DNA of 64,000 nt from Bog-473 sp035552095 (GCA_035552095.1 DASZMA010000203.1:73441-137440); one strand, 5' to 3'. Positions 1-8,357 are shown, numbered from the stretch's first letter. A program made the numbers and translations. Notes: generated by a model not told the origin, from the letters alone.

Positions 1-264
1 CGCCTGGCCCAGGGGGCCAATGAAGAATCGTTCTTGGCCTTGGACCGGCGGGTGCAGACCGAGCTTGTCCCGAACCAGCCCGGGTTCATGCGGCGCACCA
101 CCGCCCGGCGCGACGAGAACTGGGTGGTAGTGACGCTGTGGGCGTCCGAGGAAGCCGCCGTGGCCTTCGAGAGCGTGGCCAACGGGGAACCCGTGCAGAT
201 GGAGTTCGACGGCCAACTCGAAGTGGGCAGTGTGGCCACGTACCGGTACAACACGCTCGACTAA
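1..264 (+). CDS. ABM-like small monooxygenase-fold protein (5' partial)
   Basis: The frame is open from base 1, so the gene begins before the window; a TTG at 34 is an internal codon rather than a likely start. The visible 87 residues read like the C-terminal part of an antibiotic-biosynthesis-monooxygenase-type ferredoxin-like fold: a helix (EESFLALDRRVQTEL), then PGFMRRTTARRDENWVVVTL and WASEEAAVAFES, the usual strand-helix order of a dimeric alpha-beta barrel. The TAA stop is followed at once by the ATG of the enoyl-CoA hydratase gene, so the two are probably one transcript. Substrate and reaction cannot be deduced. The fold call is moderate and no specific enzyme is claimed. Confidence 0.6.
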   Translation, partial: RLAQGANEESFLALDRRVQTELVPNQPGFMRRTTARRDENWVVVTLWASEEAAVAFESVANGEPVQMEFDGQLEVGSVATYRYNTLD

Positions 265-1104
265 ATGGAGCCCGACGAGCTCAAGGTCACCCGCTACGCC
301 GTGGCTGACGCCGTCGCCACCATCACACTGCACCGCCCCGAGCGCCTGAACGCCTGGACCGGCCGGATGCACTCTGAGTACCGCCAGCTGCTGGCTCGGG
401 CCGCGGCCGACACCAGTGTGCGCGTCATCGTGGTCACCGGATCGGGCCGGGGGTTCTGCGTCGGTGCCGATACCCGGGCGCTCGAGGGCCACGTCGAACG
501 CGGCAGTTACGACGCCGGGGTGGGCGCCGATCTGGCTCGGCCCGGCTTCGGGGTGCGGCCCGAGTTCGACGCCGACTTCGCCTACCAGTTCGGCATCCCC
601 AAGCCGATCATTGCCGCCATCAACGGTCCGGCGGCCGGGGTCGGGCTGGTCCTGGCCTGCTACTGCGATCTCCGCTTCGCTGCCGCCGGGGTCAAGCTGA
701 CCACCAGCCACGGCCGGCTGGGCCTGCCGGCCGAATACGGCCTGTCCTGGCTGCTGCCGCGCCTGATCGGCCTGACCCGGGCGGCGGACCTGCTGCTGTC
801 CAGCCGGGTCGTGCTCTCCGAGGAGGCGGCCGCCCTGGGCCTGGTCAACCAGGTGGTGGCGCCCGATGAGTTGATGACGACCACCTACGCCTACGCCAAC
901 ATGCTGGCCACCGAGGTCGCGCCCTCATCGCTGACCGCCACCAAGCAGCAGCTCTACCGTGACTTCCATCGCGATGTGGCGTCTTCGGTCAACGACGCCG
1001 GCGCCCGTTTGGCCGAGATGATGCAGGGACCTGACTTCGCCGAAGGGGTGGCCGCGTTGACCGAGAAGCGGCCGCCCCGCTTCTCGGACCCGCAACCTTC
1101 CTAG
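265..1104 (+). CDS. Enoyl-CoA hydratase/isomerase family protein
   Basis: A 279-residue crotonase-fold protein, the normal length for the family. The two oxyanion-hole segments are visible: GRGFCVGADT (about 61-70) and AAGVGLVLA (about 123-131). The following LPAEYGLSWLLPRLIG block (about 154-169) carries Glu157 at the usual position of a catalytic acid. Family knowledge gives acyl-CoA hydration or isomerisation in fatty-acid or aromatic breakdown; the exact substrate is open. The ATG directly abuts the TAA of the upstream gene. The downstream gene is convergent, with 13 bp between stops and no room for a long terminator. Confidence 0.9.
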   Translation: MEPDELKVTRYAVADAVATITLHRPERLNAWTGRMHSEYRQLLARAAADTSVRVIVVTGSGRGFCVGADTRALEGHVERGSYDAGVGADLARPGFGVRPEFDADFAYQFGIPKPIIAAINGPAAGVGLVLACYCDLRFAAAGVKLTTSHGRLGLPAEYGLSWLLPRLIGLTRAADLLLSSRVVLSEEAAALGLVNQVVAPDELMTTTYAYANMLATEVAPSSLTATKQQLYRDFHRDVASSVNDAGARLAEMMQGPDFAEGVAALTEKRPPRFSDPQPS

Positions 1105-1117
1105 CGGCTGAGTCCGC

Positions 1118-2302
1118 TCAGGAGTCCACGCCGGCCGGCAGCTTGTCCGGATCCCACCCGAGTTGGGCCACGGCCTGGCGGAAGGCGAAGCGGTCGGTCA
1201 TGCCGGCCACGTAGGTGACGGCGGCCCGGATGGCGTCCTCGCCCCCGGCCACCAGGTCCGGGGCCACGGTGGGGGCGGCACCCGTCTCGGCGATGAGATG
1301 CGGCCGGTCCGAGAAGTGCTCGACCAGGGCGCGCAGGACGCTGACCACGGCGTCGCCCTGCTGCACCGAGGCGGCCCGCAGGTAGATGCGTTCGTAGTTG
1401 CAGGCGCGGAAGGCGGAAAGGGCCTCGGCCTCCTCCTCCTCCATCCCCACCTGGCCGGTGCGCACGGTGGCCGAGACCACGCCGTGGATGAAGGCGTCGA
1501 GCTGCGCGCTGCGGCGCTCTCCGCACAACTCCCGCACGGCCAGGGGTAGCTGGTGGGGTGCCACGATCCCGGTCAGGACGGCGTCCTCCCAGTCGTGGCA
1601 GACGTAGGCCACCCGGTCGGCCCAGCTGACCACCTCGCCCTCGGGGGTGGACGGTGCCGGCCGGGACCAGCTGTGGTTGGCGATGCCGTCGCTGGTCTGG
1701 GCGCACAGGTTGAGGGAGGCCAGCGAGACGTGGGCGCCCCACGGCGCGTGGTCGAAGCCCCCGGGCAGGAACGGGTCCAGCGCGTCCTCGCTGGCGTGCC
1801 CGCCGGGGCCGTGCCCGCAGTCGTGGCCGAGGGCGATGGCTTCAGTCAGGGCCACATTGAGCCGGCAGGCCCGGGCCATGGCGGTGGCCACCTGCGCCAC
1901 CTCGAGCGCGTGGGTGAGCCGGGTGCGCTGGTGGTCCTGGGGGAAGACGAAGACCTGGGTCTTGCCGGCCAGGCGCCGGAAGGAGGTGGCGTGCAGGATG
2001 CGGTCCCGGTCACGCTCGAAGCAGGTCCGCCACTCGTCGGGTTCCTCGGGTAGGGCCCGGTCACCAGCGCCCCGGGCCCGGGTGGCTCCGGGAGCCAGGA
2101 TCTCGTCCTCCCGATCCTCCCGGGCGGCCCGGGTGAAGGGCTCGGGGGGCGAGCCACCGGGGCTCGGTGCTGGCTCAGTGGCCGGCCTAGTGCGGGCCCA
2201 AGAGTCGGCGTGGGCCAGGCGGACCGGCCCGGCGTAGCCGGACATGGTGGAGGCCCACCGCATGCTGCGCTCCGTCTCCCGGGGCTTCGGGGCGTCGCTC
2301 AT
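1118..2302 (-). CDS. dGTPase-like HD-domain nucleotidohydrolase
   Basis: HD-superfamily deoxyguanosine triphosphate triphosphohydrolase-like protein, predicted to split dNTPs into deoxynucleoside and triphosphate. It shows RDRDRILHATSFRRLAGKTQ, the THALEV histidine, the HD pair in ALGHDCGHGPGGHASEDAL and a later WADRVAYVCHDWEDAV segment, the order expected of this family. The 394-residue length fits the shorter actinobacterial dGTPase-like type. An upstream ATG at 2311 is only about 1 nt from the GGGAG motif, whereas the ATG at 2302 (MSDAPKP) sits about 10 nt away, so 2302 is preferred. The first ~90 residues are rich in Pro, Arg and Glu and look disordered. It is divergent from the DUF3107 gene, with about 80 bp between. 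Confidence 0.9.
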   Translation of the reverse strand: MSDAPKPRETERSMRWASTMSGYAGPVRLAHADSWARTRPATEPAPSPGGSPPEPFTRAAREDREDEILAPGATRARGAGDRALPEEPDEWRTCFERDRDRILHATSFRRLAGKTQVFVFPQDHQRTRLTHALEVAQVATAMARACRLNVALTEAIALGHDCGHGPGGHASEDALDPFLPGGFDHAPWGAHVSLASLNLCAQTSDGIANHSWSRPAPSTPEGEVVSWADRVAYVCHDWEDAVLTGIVAPHQLPLAVRELCGERRSAQLDAFIHGVVSATVRTGQVGMEEEEAEALSAFRACNYERIYLRAASVQQGDAVVSVLRALVEHFSDRPHLIAETGAAPTVAPDLVAGGEDAIRAAVTYVAGMTDRFAFRQAVAQLGWDPDKLPAGVDS

Positions 2303-2383
2303 GTCGTGCATTCTCCCTCACACCTGTAACGTCGCAGTGCCCGCAGGCCTCCCCCGTGGGGCTGACGAGAGGAGTGGAACCAG

Positions 2384-2620
2384 GTGGACGTGCGTATCGG
2401 CATCACCCAGACCCCCAAGGAGCTGGAGGTGGAGCTGAATGACGATGCTGACCGCGACAAGGTGGTGGCTGACATTGAGAAGCTGCTCAAGACCGGTGAC
2501 GGTGTCCTCTGGCTGACCGACAAGAAGGGTCGCAAGGTGGGTGTCCCGGTGGCCAAGGTGGCCTACATCGAGGTCGGCGCCCCTTCCGCGGAGCGCCGGG
2601 TCGGGTTCGGCGCCCCTTGA
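2384..2620 (+). CDS. DUF3107 family protein
   Basis: A 78-residue protein beginning (M)DVRIGITQTPKELEVEL and ending near KGRKVGVPVAKVAYIEVG, which matches the small actinobacterial DUF3107 family. The GTG start lies about 9 nt after a GAGAGGAG motif. No catalytic residues are obvious; the fold looks like short strands around one helix, with Lys-rich loops. It precedes the two ArsA-like genes in the same direction with a 24 bp gap, so it probably heads that operon. Function is not known for the family as far as I am aware. Confidence 0.85.
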   Translation: MDVRIGITQTPKELEVELNDDADRDKVVADIEKLLKTGDGVLWLTDKKGRKVGVPVAKVAYIEVGAPSAERRVGFGAP

Positions 2621-2644
2621 GGCCGTTGAACCTGCAGGGGCACT

Positions 2645-3604
2645 GTGACTGCGGCGGCACCTGACCTCCTCCAGCTGAAGCTGGTCTTCGTCACCGGCAA
2701 GGGAGGCGTCGGCAAGACGACGGTGGCCGCCGCGTTGGCCCAGCTGGCGGCCGAGCACGGCCAGAAGGTGCTCACCTGCGAGGTGGACGCCAAAGGCGAT
2801 CTGGCCGCCCTCTTCGAAGCGTCGCCCACCGGCTTCGTGCCCAAGGAGATCGCTCCGGGGATCTCATCCATGTCCATGGACACCGAGGCCTCGCTGCGCG
2901 AGTACCTCAAGCTCCACCTGCGCATACCGGTGGTGGGGCGGATCGGCCCCCTGGCCAAGGCCTTCGACTTCGTGGCCACGGCGGCCCCGGGGGTGCGCGA
3001 GATCCTCACCGTCGGCAAGCTCTGTTACGAGGTGCGCGAGCGCCATTACGACCTGGTCGTGGTCGACGCGCCGGCCAGCGGGCACATCATCGGCCAGCTG
3101 GCCGCCCCCCAGGCCATCAACGACCTGGTCAAGGTGGGCCTGATCCGTAGCCAGACCGACTGGATGCTCGAGATCCTCTCGGACCCCCAGCAGACCGGCC
3201 TGGTGGCCGTGACCACTCCCGAGGAGATGCCGGTCTCCGAGACGCTCGAGCTGGTCACCCGGGTCAAAGAGGAGACCACGGTGCGCATGTCGGCCGTGGT
3301 GGTCAACCGCGTCCTGCCCGAGCTCTTCGGCCAGCGCGAGGAGACGTTCTTCGAACAGCTGCGGGCCCCCGAGGTCGAGGCCGTGCTGTCCGAGCGGGCC
3401 GGCGGCTCGGTGGCCCCGGTGCTCGAGGCCGCCCGCCTGGCCGTCACCATGCGCCGCACCCGGGCCGGCCACCTGCAGCGTCTGCAGGCGGGGCTCCCCC
3501 CCGACCTGCCGGTGCTGCTCCTGCCCTATCTCTTCAGCCGCACCCACGGCATGCGCACCACCCGGCAGGTGGCCCAGTCGCTGGGCGAGGAGCTGGGGCA
3601 GTGA
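2645..3604 (+). CDS. ArsA/Get3-like ATPase, subunit 1 (canonical P-loop)
   Basis: A 319-residue SIMIBI-class ATPase. The deviant Walker A GKGGVGKTT (residues 18-26) keeps the signature lysine (Lys19) that reaches across the dimer in Get3, ArsA and MinD. VDAKGDLAALFE and VVDAPASGH supply the switch regions. The family includes arsenite-pump ATPases, Get3 and the paired mycobacterial Rv3679/Rv3680 proteins. No arsB or arsR lies nearby, so arsenic resistance is not implied. The start is GTG at 2645. Its TGA overlaps the ATG of the next ATPase (TGATG), which strongly suggests a stoichiometric heteromer. Cargo or partner is unknown. Confidence 0.88.
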   Translation: MTAAAPDLLQLKLVFVTGKGGVGKTTVAAALAQLAAEHGQKVLTCEVDAKGDLAALFEASPTGFVPKEIAPGISSMSMDTEASLREYLKLHLRIPVVGRIGPLAKAFDFVATAAPGVREILTVGKLCYEVRERHYDLVVVDAPASGHIIGQLAAPQAINDLVKVGLIRSQTDWMLEILSDPQQTGLVAVTTPEEMPVSETLELVTRVKEETTVRMSAVVVNRVLPELFGQREETFFEQLRAPEVEAVLSERAGGSVAPVLEAARLAVTMRRTRAGHLQRLQAGLPPDLPVLLLPYLFSRTHGMRTTRQVAQSLGEELGQ

Positions 3605-4764
3605 TGTCGCCCCGCCGGGAAGCCACCCCCACCGACATCGGCCAGCTGCTCTCGGCCAAGGAGATCGTGATCGCCTGTGGCCCGGGCGGCGTGGGCAAGA
3701 CCACCACGGCGGCGGCGGTGGCGGCCATGGCCGTGGCCGAGCACGGGGGCCGGGTGCTGGTGCTGACGGTCGACCCGGCCAAGCGGTTGGCCGACGCCCT
3801 GGGCCTCAAGGGGATCGGCAACGATGAGGTGCGGGTAGCCGACGACGTGTTCAGGGAGGCGGGCGTGACCCCCCGGGGCGAGCTGTGGGCCGCCATGCTC
3901 GACACCAAGCAGAGCTGGGACGACCTGATCCGCCGCCACGCCCCCGACGAGGCCACCCGGACCCAGATCCTGGCTAACCCGCTCTACCAGAACATCTCGG
4001 GGCGCTTCGTGCAGTCGCACGACTACATCGCCATGGAGCGGGTCTTCGAGATCCACTCCGAAGGCAAGTACGACCTCATCGTGGTCGACACCCCTCCGAC
4101 CCGCAACGCGCTGGACTTCCTCGACGCCCCGGCCCGCATGGCCGACTTCTTCTCCTCGCGCCTGTTGCGCTGGCTGATCGTGCCTTATCGCTCCAAGTTG
4201 GTGAACGTGGCCACCAAGCCGTTCTATCAAGTGGCCGACCGCATCCTGGGCACCCAGTTCCTGGCCGACATCTCGGAGTTCTTCATCCTGTTCCAGTCGA
4301 TGTACGACGGCTTCGTGGAACGGTCCAACGCGGTCAGCCGCCTGCTGTCGGACCGGCGCACCACCTTCATGGTGATCTCCACCCTCGAAGCCACGCCGCT
4401 GCGCGAGGCGGAGTTCTTCTCCAAGGAGCTCACGGCGCGCCAGCTGCACCTGGGGGCGATCATCTTGAACAAGGTCCTGCCCGACTACCTGCGCAGCACC
4501 AAGACGGTCAAACTGGCCCAGTCGATGTCCGACCACGCCGACGAGCTGGCCGAGGGACTGACCGACGACCCGGTGGTGGCGGCCCGGGTGTTGGGCGAGG
4601 TGGCGGAGAGCTTCCTGAACTTCAGCGTGGTGGCCCGGCGCGAGGCCGAGCAGCAGGCCGAGTTGCGGGGCGCACCCGACATCCTGGTCACCGTCCCCTT
4701 CTTCGATGCCGACATCTACGACATGTCGGGGCTGCTCCAACTGGGCGCGCAAATCTGGGATTGA
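3604..4764 (+). CDS. ArsA/Get3-like ATPase, subunit 2 (signature Lys replaced)
   Basis: A 386-residue partner of the preceding ATPase, started at the ATG that overlaps the upstream TGA; an in-frame GTG at 3601 is the alternative. Its P-loop reads CGPGGVGKTTTAAA: the catalytic Lys and Thr remain, but Pro sits where the deviant-Walker-A signature lysine is expected. VLTVDPAKRLADALGL and VVDTPPTRNALDFLDAP are the switch regions. Residues about 165-190 and the C-terminus hold hydrophobic, Met/Phe-rich helices that could bind a hydrophobic client. The split between a canonical and an altered P-loop argues for an asymmetric heterodimer like the one described for Rv3679/Rv3680. Function beyond ATP hydrolysis is inferred. 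Confidence 0.88.
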   Translation: MSPRREATPTDIGQLLSAKEIVIACGPGGVGKTTTAAAVAAMAVAEHGGRVLVLTVDPAKRLADALGLKGIGNDEVRVADDVFREAGVTPRGELWAAMLDTKQSWDDLIRRHAPDEATRTQILANPLYQNISGRFVQSHDYIAMERVFEIHSEGKYDLIVVDTPPTRNALDFLDAPARMADFFSSRLLRWLIVPYRSKLVNVATKPFYQVADRILGTQFLADISEFFILFQSMYDGFVERSNAVSRLLSDRRTTFMVISTLEATPLREAEFFSKELTARQLHLGAIILNKVLPDYLRSTKTVKLAQSMSDHADELAEGLTDDPVVAARVLGEVAESFLNFSVVARREAEQQAELRGAPDILVTVPFFDADIYDMSGLLQLGAQIWD

Positions 4765-4775
4765 GGCCGGGCGCG

Positions 4776-4781
4776 TACAGT
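4776..4781 (+). promoter_or_regulatory. Putative -10 (TACAGT) for leaderless O-methyltransferase mRNA
   Basis: TACAGT lies 6 nt before the ATG at 4788, and there is no Shine-Dalgarno sequence. That spacing puts transcription initiation on or next to the start codon. It recurs upstream of several first genes in this window. Confidence 0.45.
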
Positions 4782-4787
4782 CGTGGC

Positions 4788-5435
4788 ATGCCCCCACTGA
4801 TCGATCCCGAAGTCCTCGCCTACGCCGAGGCCCACTCGACCGCCCCGTCGGCCCACCTGGCCGCGGTGGACGAGTCGACCCGAGCCGAGTTCCCCGCCTG
4901 GGGGATGATGGTCGGCCGCCAGGAGGGGCGCTTCCTCGAGCTCCTGGTCTTCGCCACCCAGGCCACCAGCGTGCTCGAGATCGGCACCTTCACCGGCTAC
5001 TCCTCCATCGCCATGGCGGCCGGGCTCCCGGCGGACGGCTCCATCATTTCGCTCGAGGTCGACCCCCACCACGCCACGGTGTCGCGGGGCAACATCGCGG
5101 CGGCCGGGCTGGAGAGCCGGATCAGCGTGATTGAGGGGCCGGCGCTGACGTCGCTGGCCAAGCTGCAGGGCCCGTTCGACCTCATCTTCATCGATGCCGA
5201 CAAGGTCTCCTACGACGCTTACTTCGAGGCGGTGCTGCCCAAGCTGGCGCCGCACGGCCTCATCGTGCTGGACAACACATTGCAGGCCGGGGGGGTGCTG
5301 GAGAGCGCCGCCGCCTACAACGAGTCGTCGACCGCCATCCGGGCCCTCAACGACAAGCTGGTCGACGACCCCCGGGTGGTCTGCGTGCTCACCACCATCC
5401 GGGACGGCGTGACGCTGGTCCGTCACGCCGGCTGA
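4788..5435 (+). CDS. Class I SAM-dependent O-methyltransferase (caffeoyl-CoA OMT family)
   Basis: A 215-residue methyltransferase. The SAM-binding motif is VLEIGTFTGYSSIAMA (about 62-77), followed by SLEVDPHHATVSRGNI. The metal-binding DLIFIDADKV (about 131-140) and LDNTL (161-165) segments mark the cation-dependent O-methyltransferase family 3. The acceptor substrate cannot be told from sequence; these enzymes usually methylate catechol-like hydroxyls. ATG 4788 is preferred over an in-frame TTG at 4761 because residues from MPPLIDPEV onward match the family and because of the -10-like hexamer just upstream. It is followed after 12 bp by the PHP gene, likely co-transcribed. Confidence 0.9.
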   Translation: MPPLIDPEVLAYAEAHSTAPSAHLAAVDESTRAEFPAWGMMVGRQEGRFLELLVFATQATSVLEIGTFTGYSSIAMAAGLPADGSIISLEVDPHHATVSRGNIAAAGLESRISVIEGPALTSLAKLQGPFDLIFIDADKVSYDAYFEAVLPKLAPHGLIVLDNTLQAGGVLESAAAYNESSTAIRALNDKLVDDPRVVCVLTTIRDGVTLVRHAG

Positions 5436-5447
5436 GCCGGCGCTCAC

Positions 5448-6365
5448 GTGCTCGACTACCACCTCCACCTCTGGCCCCACAGCGAGAGTGAGACGCCGCT
5501 CTCGCTCGACCAGCTGGCCGCCTACTGCGAGAAGGCCCAGGCGGCCGGGGTGGAGGAGCTGGCGGTGACCGAGCACCTGTTCCGCTTCCGGCAGGCCGAA
5601 GCCCTGCTCGGGGGCTTCTGGCGCGACGACAAGATCACCCCGGCCCTGCAGGACTCCATGGCCGACTACTGGGCTTTCCACGCCACGGCCGACCTCGAGG
5701 CCTACGTCACCTGCGCGCAGGAGGCCCAGGCGGCGGGCCTCCCGGTCGTGATCGGCCTGGAGGTCGACTACTACGAGGGCCGGATGGACCAGGTGGCCGA
5801 CCTGCTGGCGGGCTACCCCTTTGACGTCCTACTCGGCTCGGTGCACTGGCTGGGCGCCTGGCGCTTCGACGACATCGACGTCCCGCTGCAGATGGCGGAA
5901 TGGTCCGCCCGAAAGGTCGATGCCTGCTGGGAGGGCTACACCCTGGCCCTGGAGGAACTGGCGGCCTCGGGGGCCTGCGACGTGCTGGCCCACCCGGACC
6001 TGATCAAGGTGGCCGGCTACGTGCCCGACGCCCCCAGCGAGTGGTGGGACCGCATGGCCGAGGCGGCCGCCGCCTCGGGCATGGCGGCCGAGGTCTCCTC
6101 CGCCGGCTGGCGCAAGCCGGTCGGGGAGCAGTACCCGGCGTTGCCGCTCCTGGAGCGCTTCGCCGCCCGCGGGGTGCCCCTGACCACGGCCTCGGACGCC
6201 CACCGGCTGGAGCAGGTGGCCGACCAGGCCGATTCGCTGCGGGCCATCCTCGGTGCGGTAGGGGTCGACTCGCTGCAGGCCTACCGGGCCCGCCGGCCCC
6301 ACCCGGTGGCGGTCGGTGTCCCGGCCGACGTCCCGGCCAATGCCCCGGCGGGCGAAGAGGGATAG
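5448..6365 (+). CDS. PHP-domain phosphoesterase (histidinol-phosphatase-like)
   Basis: A 305-residue PHP protein with the expected metal-binding motifs in order: YHLH (residues 4-7), TEHLFRF (about 41-47), LEVDYYEG, a VHW block, AHPDLIK and SDAHR. That set matches the HisK-like branch of histidinol-phosphate phosphatases, but no other his gene is nearby, so the substrate may be another phosphate monoester. The start is GTG at 5448. The last ~25 residues are Pro/Ala-rich and probably disordered. The gene ends 2 nt before the kinase GTG at 6368. Confidence 0.82.
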   Translation: MLDYHLHLWPHSESETPLSLDQLAAYCEKAQAAGVEELAVTEHLFRFRQAEALLGGFWRDDKITPALQDSMADYWAFHATADLEAYVTCAQEAQAAGLPVVIGLEVDYYEGRMDQVADLLAGYPFDVLLGSVHWLGAWRFDDIDVPLQMAEWSARKVDACWEGYTLALEELAASGACDVLAHPDLIKVAGYVPDAPSEWWDRMAEAAAASGMAAEVSSAGWRKPVGEQYPALPLLERFAARGVPLTTASDAHRLEQVADQADSLRAILGAVGVDSLQAYRARRPHPVAVGVPADVPANAPAGEEG

Positions 6366-6367
6366 CC

Positions 6368-7903
6368 GTGCCCACACCGGCCGAGCTGGCCCAATCCCAC
6401 ACCGCCCTCCAACCCGATGAGCTGGGACACCTGCAGCGCCTGCTGGGCAGCTGGAGTGTCCTGGCCGACCTCTCCTTCTCCGACCTCCTCCTCCTGGTCC
6501 CGGTGACCGGGGGTGACATCCCCCAACCGGCCGAAGACCCCGAGCTGGTGGTGTTGGGCCAGATGCGGCCGAACAACCGGCCCACCCTGGTCGACCAGGA
6601 CCTGGTCGGGCAGACGGTCAACGAGTCGCAGTGGGCGCTGGTGGCCCGGAGCCTGCACAGCGGCGAGATCGTGCGGGGCAATATCCACCACCCGATCCTG
6701 GGCGAGCAGGTGCCGGTGGAGAACATCCCGGTGCGCTTCGGCGGCGCGGTCATCGCCGTCCTACTCCGGGTGTCGTTGGCCCCGCTCAAGGGGCCGACCA
6801 GCATGTACGAGCGCACCTATCTCGATGTGTTCGAGCGCCTGGCCGACATGGTGGCCCAGTCCGCCTTCCCCTACCCCGACGAGGACATCGGCACCGAGGA
6901 GGCGCCCCGGGTGGGTGACGGCGTGGTGGTGGTCGACGCCGACGGGCGGGTGGAGTTCGCCTCGCCCAACGCCATGAACGCCTTTCACCGCATGGGCATC
7001 TACTCGCCGCCCGAGGGCCGCCGCTTCAGCGACCTCGACATTGAGGAGACCGCGGTCGAATGGGCCCTGGCCAACGGGCGGCCGGTGGTGGAGGAGGTGG
7101 AGCGCCGGCCCGATGTGATCGTGCTGGTCCACTGCATCCCACTGCTCTCCCATGGGGTGGTCACCGGGGCCATGATCCTGCTCCGCGATGTCACCGACGT
7201 GCGGCGGCTGGACCGGCTGCTGCTCTCCAAGGACGCCGCCATCCGCGAGGTGCACCATCGGGTCAAGAACAACCTGCAGACGATCTCCTCCCTGCTCAGC
7301 CTGCAGGCACGCCGGGTCGGCGACCGGGCCGCCCGGGTCGCCCTGCACGAGGCGGAGCGGCGGGTGCGCTCCATCGCGCTGGTGCACGAGATCCTGTCGC
7401 GGGACCCGAGTGACCAGGTGCCCTTCAACGAGATCGTGGTTTCCCTGGTCCAGATGGCCGAGGACTCGGTCGTCTCCGCCCAGCCGATCGTCATCTCGAC
7501 CAGCGGCGACCTGGGCGAAGTTTCGGCCGACGTGGCCACCCCGTTGGCCGTCGGCTTGGCCGAGTTGCTGCAGAACGCCGTGGAGCACGCCTTTGAGGCC
7601 GAGTCGGTGGCGGGGTCGGACGGGCCGGCCGGCAATGGGGGTGGGGCGGACCACGCCCCGGTGGGTCACGTCGACGTGACGCTGACCAACGACGGGGTGG
7701 CGCTCACGGTGGCCGTGCGTGACGACGGGCGCGGCCTGCCGGAGGGATTCATGATTGAGAAGACGACCAGCCTCGGTCTCTCCATCGTGCGGGACCTCGT
7801 GGTCAGCCAACTCGAAGGCCGCATCGCCATGACGGCGGTCCCGGCCGACGAGGGCGGAGGGACCCGGGTGGTCATCTCGGTCCCGCTCCGGGCTCCTCGT
7901 TGA
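6368..7903 (+). CDS. pdtaS: PdtaS-like sensor histidine kinase
   Basis: A 511-residue soluble histidine kinase: N-terminal GAF-like region (about 1-170), a PAS-like domain (about 182-275), a HisKA_2 dimerisation/phosphoacceptor block REVHHRVKNNLQTISSLL (293-310, with His296/His297) and a HATPase domain (LLQNAVEHAFE, DDGRGLPEG, LGLSIVRD). This is the layout of mycobacterial PdtaS, which signals through an RNA-binding ANTAR response regulator; no such regulator lies in this window. The GTG at 6368 is chosen because the long upstream open frame overlaps the PHP gene and is not protein-like. It converges on a WhiB gene, as pdtaS does on whiB1 in mycobacteria. Confidence 0.88.
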   Translation: MPTPAELAQSHTALQPDELGHLQRLLGSWSVLADLSFSDLLLLVPVTGGDIPQPAEDPELVVLGQMRPNNRPTLVDQDLVGQTVNESQWALVARSLHSGEIVRGNIHHPILGEQVPVENIPVRFGGAVIAVLLRVSLAPLKGPTSMYERTYLDVFERLADMVAQSAFPYPDEDIGTEEAPRVGDGVVVVDADGRVEFASPNAMNAFHRMGIYSPPEGRRFSDLDIEETAVEWALANGRPVVEEVERRPDVIVLVHCIPLLSHGVVTGAMILLRDVTDVRRLDRLLLSKDAAIREVHHRVKNNLQTISSLLSLQARRVGDRAARVALHEAERRVRSIALVHEILSRDPSDQVPFNEIVVSLVQMAEDSVVSAQPIVISTSGDLGEVSADVATPLAVGLAELLQNAVEHAFEAESVAGSDGPAGNGGGADHAPVGHVDVTLTNDGVALTVAVRDDGRGLPEGFMIEKTTSLGLSIVRDLVVSQLEGRIAMTAVPADEGGGTRVVISVPLRAPR

Positions 7904-7904
7904 C

Positions 7905-7939
7905 CCGGGTCGGACCCGCCGGGTCGCTTAGCCGGGTCG
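7905..7939. repeat. Three CCGGGTCG repeats between convergent genes
   Basis: CCGGGTCG occurs at 7905-7912, 7919-7926 and 7932-7939 in the 59 bp between the kinase and whiB stops. The first copy also forms an inverted match with GGACCCG. There is no T-run, so a classical terminator is not evident. Confidence 0.4.
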
Positions 7940-7962
7940 TTCAGTCAGAAAGTCCGCGCCGA

Positions 7963-8259
7963 TCAGAAGGTGCGCTGCGAGCGTCGGGCGGCCAGCCAGG
8001 CCTTGCGCAGCTTGCGGCGCTCCTCTTCCGAGGTGCCGCCCCAGACGCCGGACTCCTGGTTGGTGGCCAGGGCGAAGTCCAGGCAGGGCTCGAGGGCCTC
8101 ACACGAACGGCAGACGCCCTTGGCCGCATCGATCTGGTCGACGGCCGGGCCCGTGGTCCCCACCGGGAAGAACAGGTCGGGTTCTGTATTGCGACATGCT
8201 GCAGCTCGACGCCAGTCGTCTGCATCCCAGTCGACGGTCCGGTTCCACATGAGAGCCAT
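7963..8259 (-). CDS. whiB1: WhiB-family iron-sulfur transcription factor (WhiB1-like)
   Basis: A 98-residue Wbl protein with four [4Fe-4S] cysteine ligands: Cys22 (AACRNTEPDLFFP), Cys50, Cys53 and Cys59 (GVCRSCEALEPC). It has the GVWGG turn (71-75) and a basic RRKLRKAW tail for DNA contact. Wbl proteins bind sigma factor region 4 and sense nitric oxide or redox state. ATG 8259 is supported by a GGAGG 8 nt upstream; an open frame continues to 8424 but contains the promoter. Synteny with the PdtaS-like kinase supports WhiB1 rather than another Wbl. Two CRP-type palindromes precede it. The ArsA pair upstream is also reminiscent of the whiB4 neighbourhood, so the exact subfamily remains an inference. 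Confidence 0.88.
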   Translation of the reverse strand: MALMWNRTVDWDADDWRRAAACRNTEPDLFFPVGTTGPAVDQIDAAKGVCRSCEALEPCLDFALATNQESGVWGGTSEEERRKLRKAWLAARRSQRTF

Positions 8260-8283
8260 CGGGACTACCTCCACCCTCGCGTT

Positions 8284-8299
8284 TGTGATCCTTTTCACA
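8284..8299. promoter_or_regulatory. CRP-type palindrome, proximal whiB site
   Basis: TGTGATCCTTTTCACA is an exact match to TGTGA-N6-TCACA, the CRP/FNR-family consensus used by mycobacterial and E. coli CRP. It lies 25-40 bp upstream of the whiB start codon. If transcription begins near 8345, the site is inside the leader and would repress. Confidence 0.65.
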
Positions 8300-8351
8300 T
8301 GTTCGGACCCAAACTGGTGTCCGTCACGGAGAAGGGATTGACGAGAAGAGG

Positions 8352-8357
8352 GTAATA
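8352..8357 (-). promoter_or_regulatory. Putative whiB -10 element
   Basis: On the minus strand this reads TATTAC, a 4/6 match to TATAAT in otherwise GC-rich DNA. It would start a leader of roughly 85 nt. The distal CRP-type site would then be centred about 48 bp upstream of the start point. Confidence 0.35.

Noticed and set aside
2645..4764. Arsenic resistance operon
   Set aside because: ArsA-like ATPases are present, but no ArsB, ArsR, ArsC or ArsD is nearby, and the pairing fits the Get3-like actinobacterial type.
3526..4797. 423-residue minus-strand open frame opposite the second ArsA-like gene
   Set aside because: Composition is Gln/His/Gly/Leu-rich without domains, typical of the antisense of a GC-rich gene, and the plus-strand gene has clear motifs.
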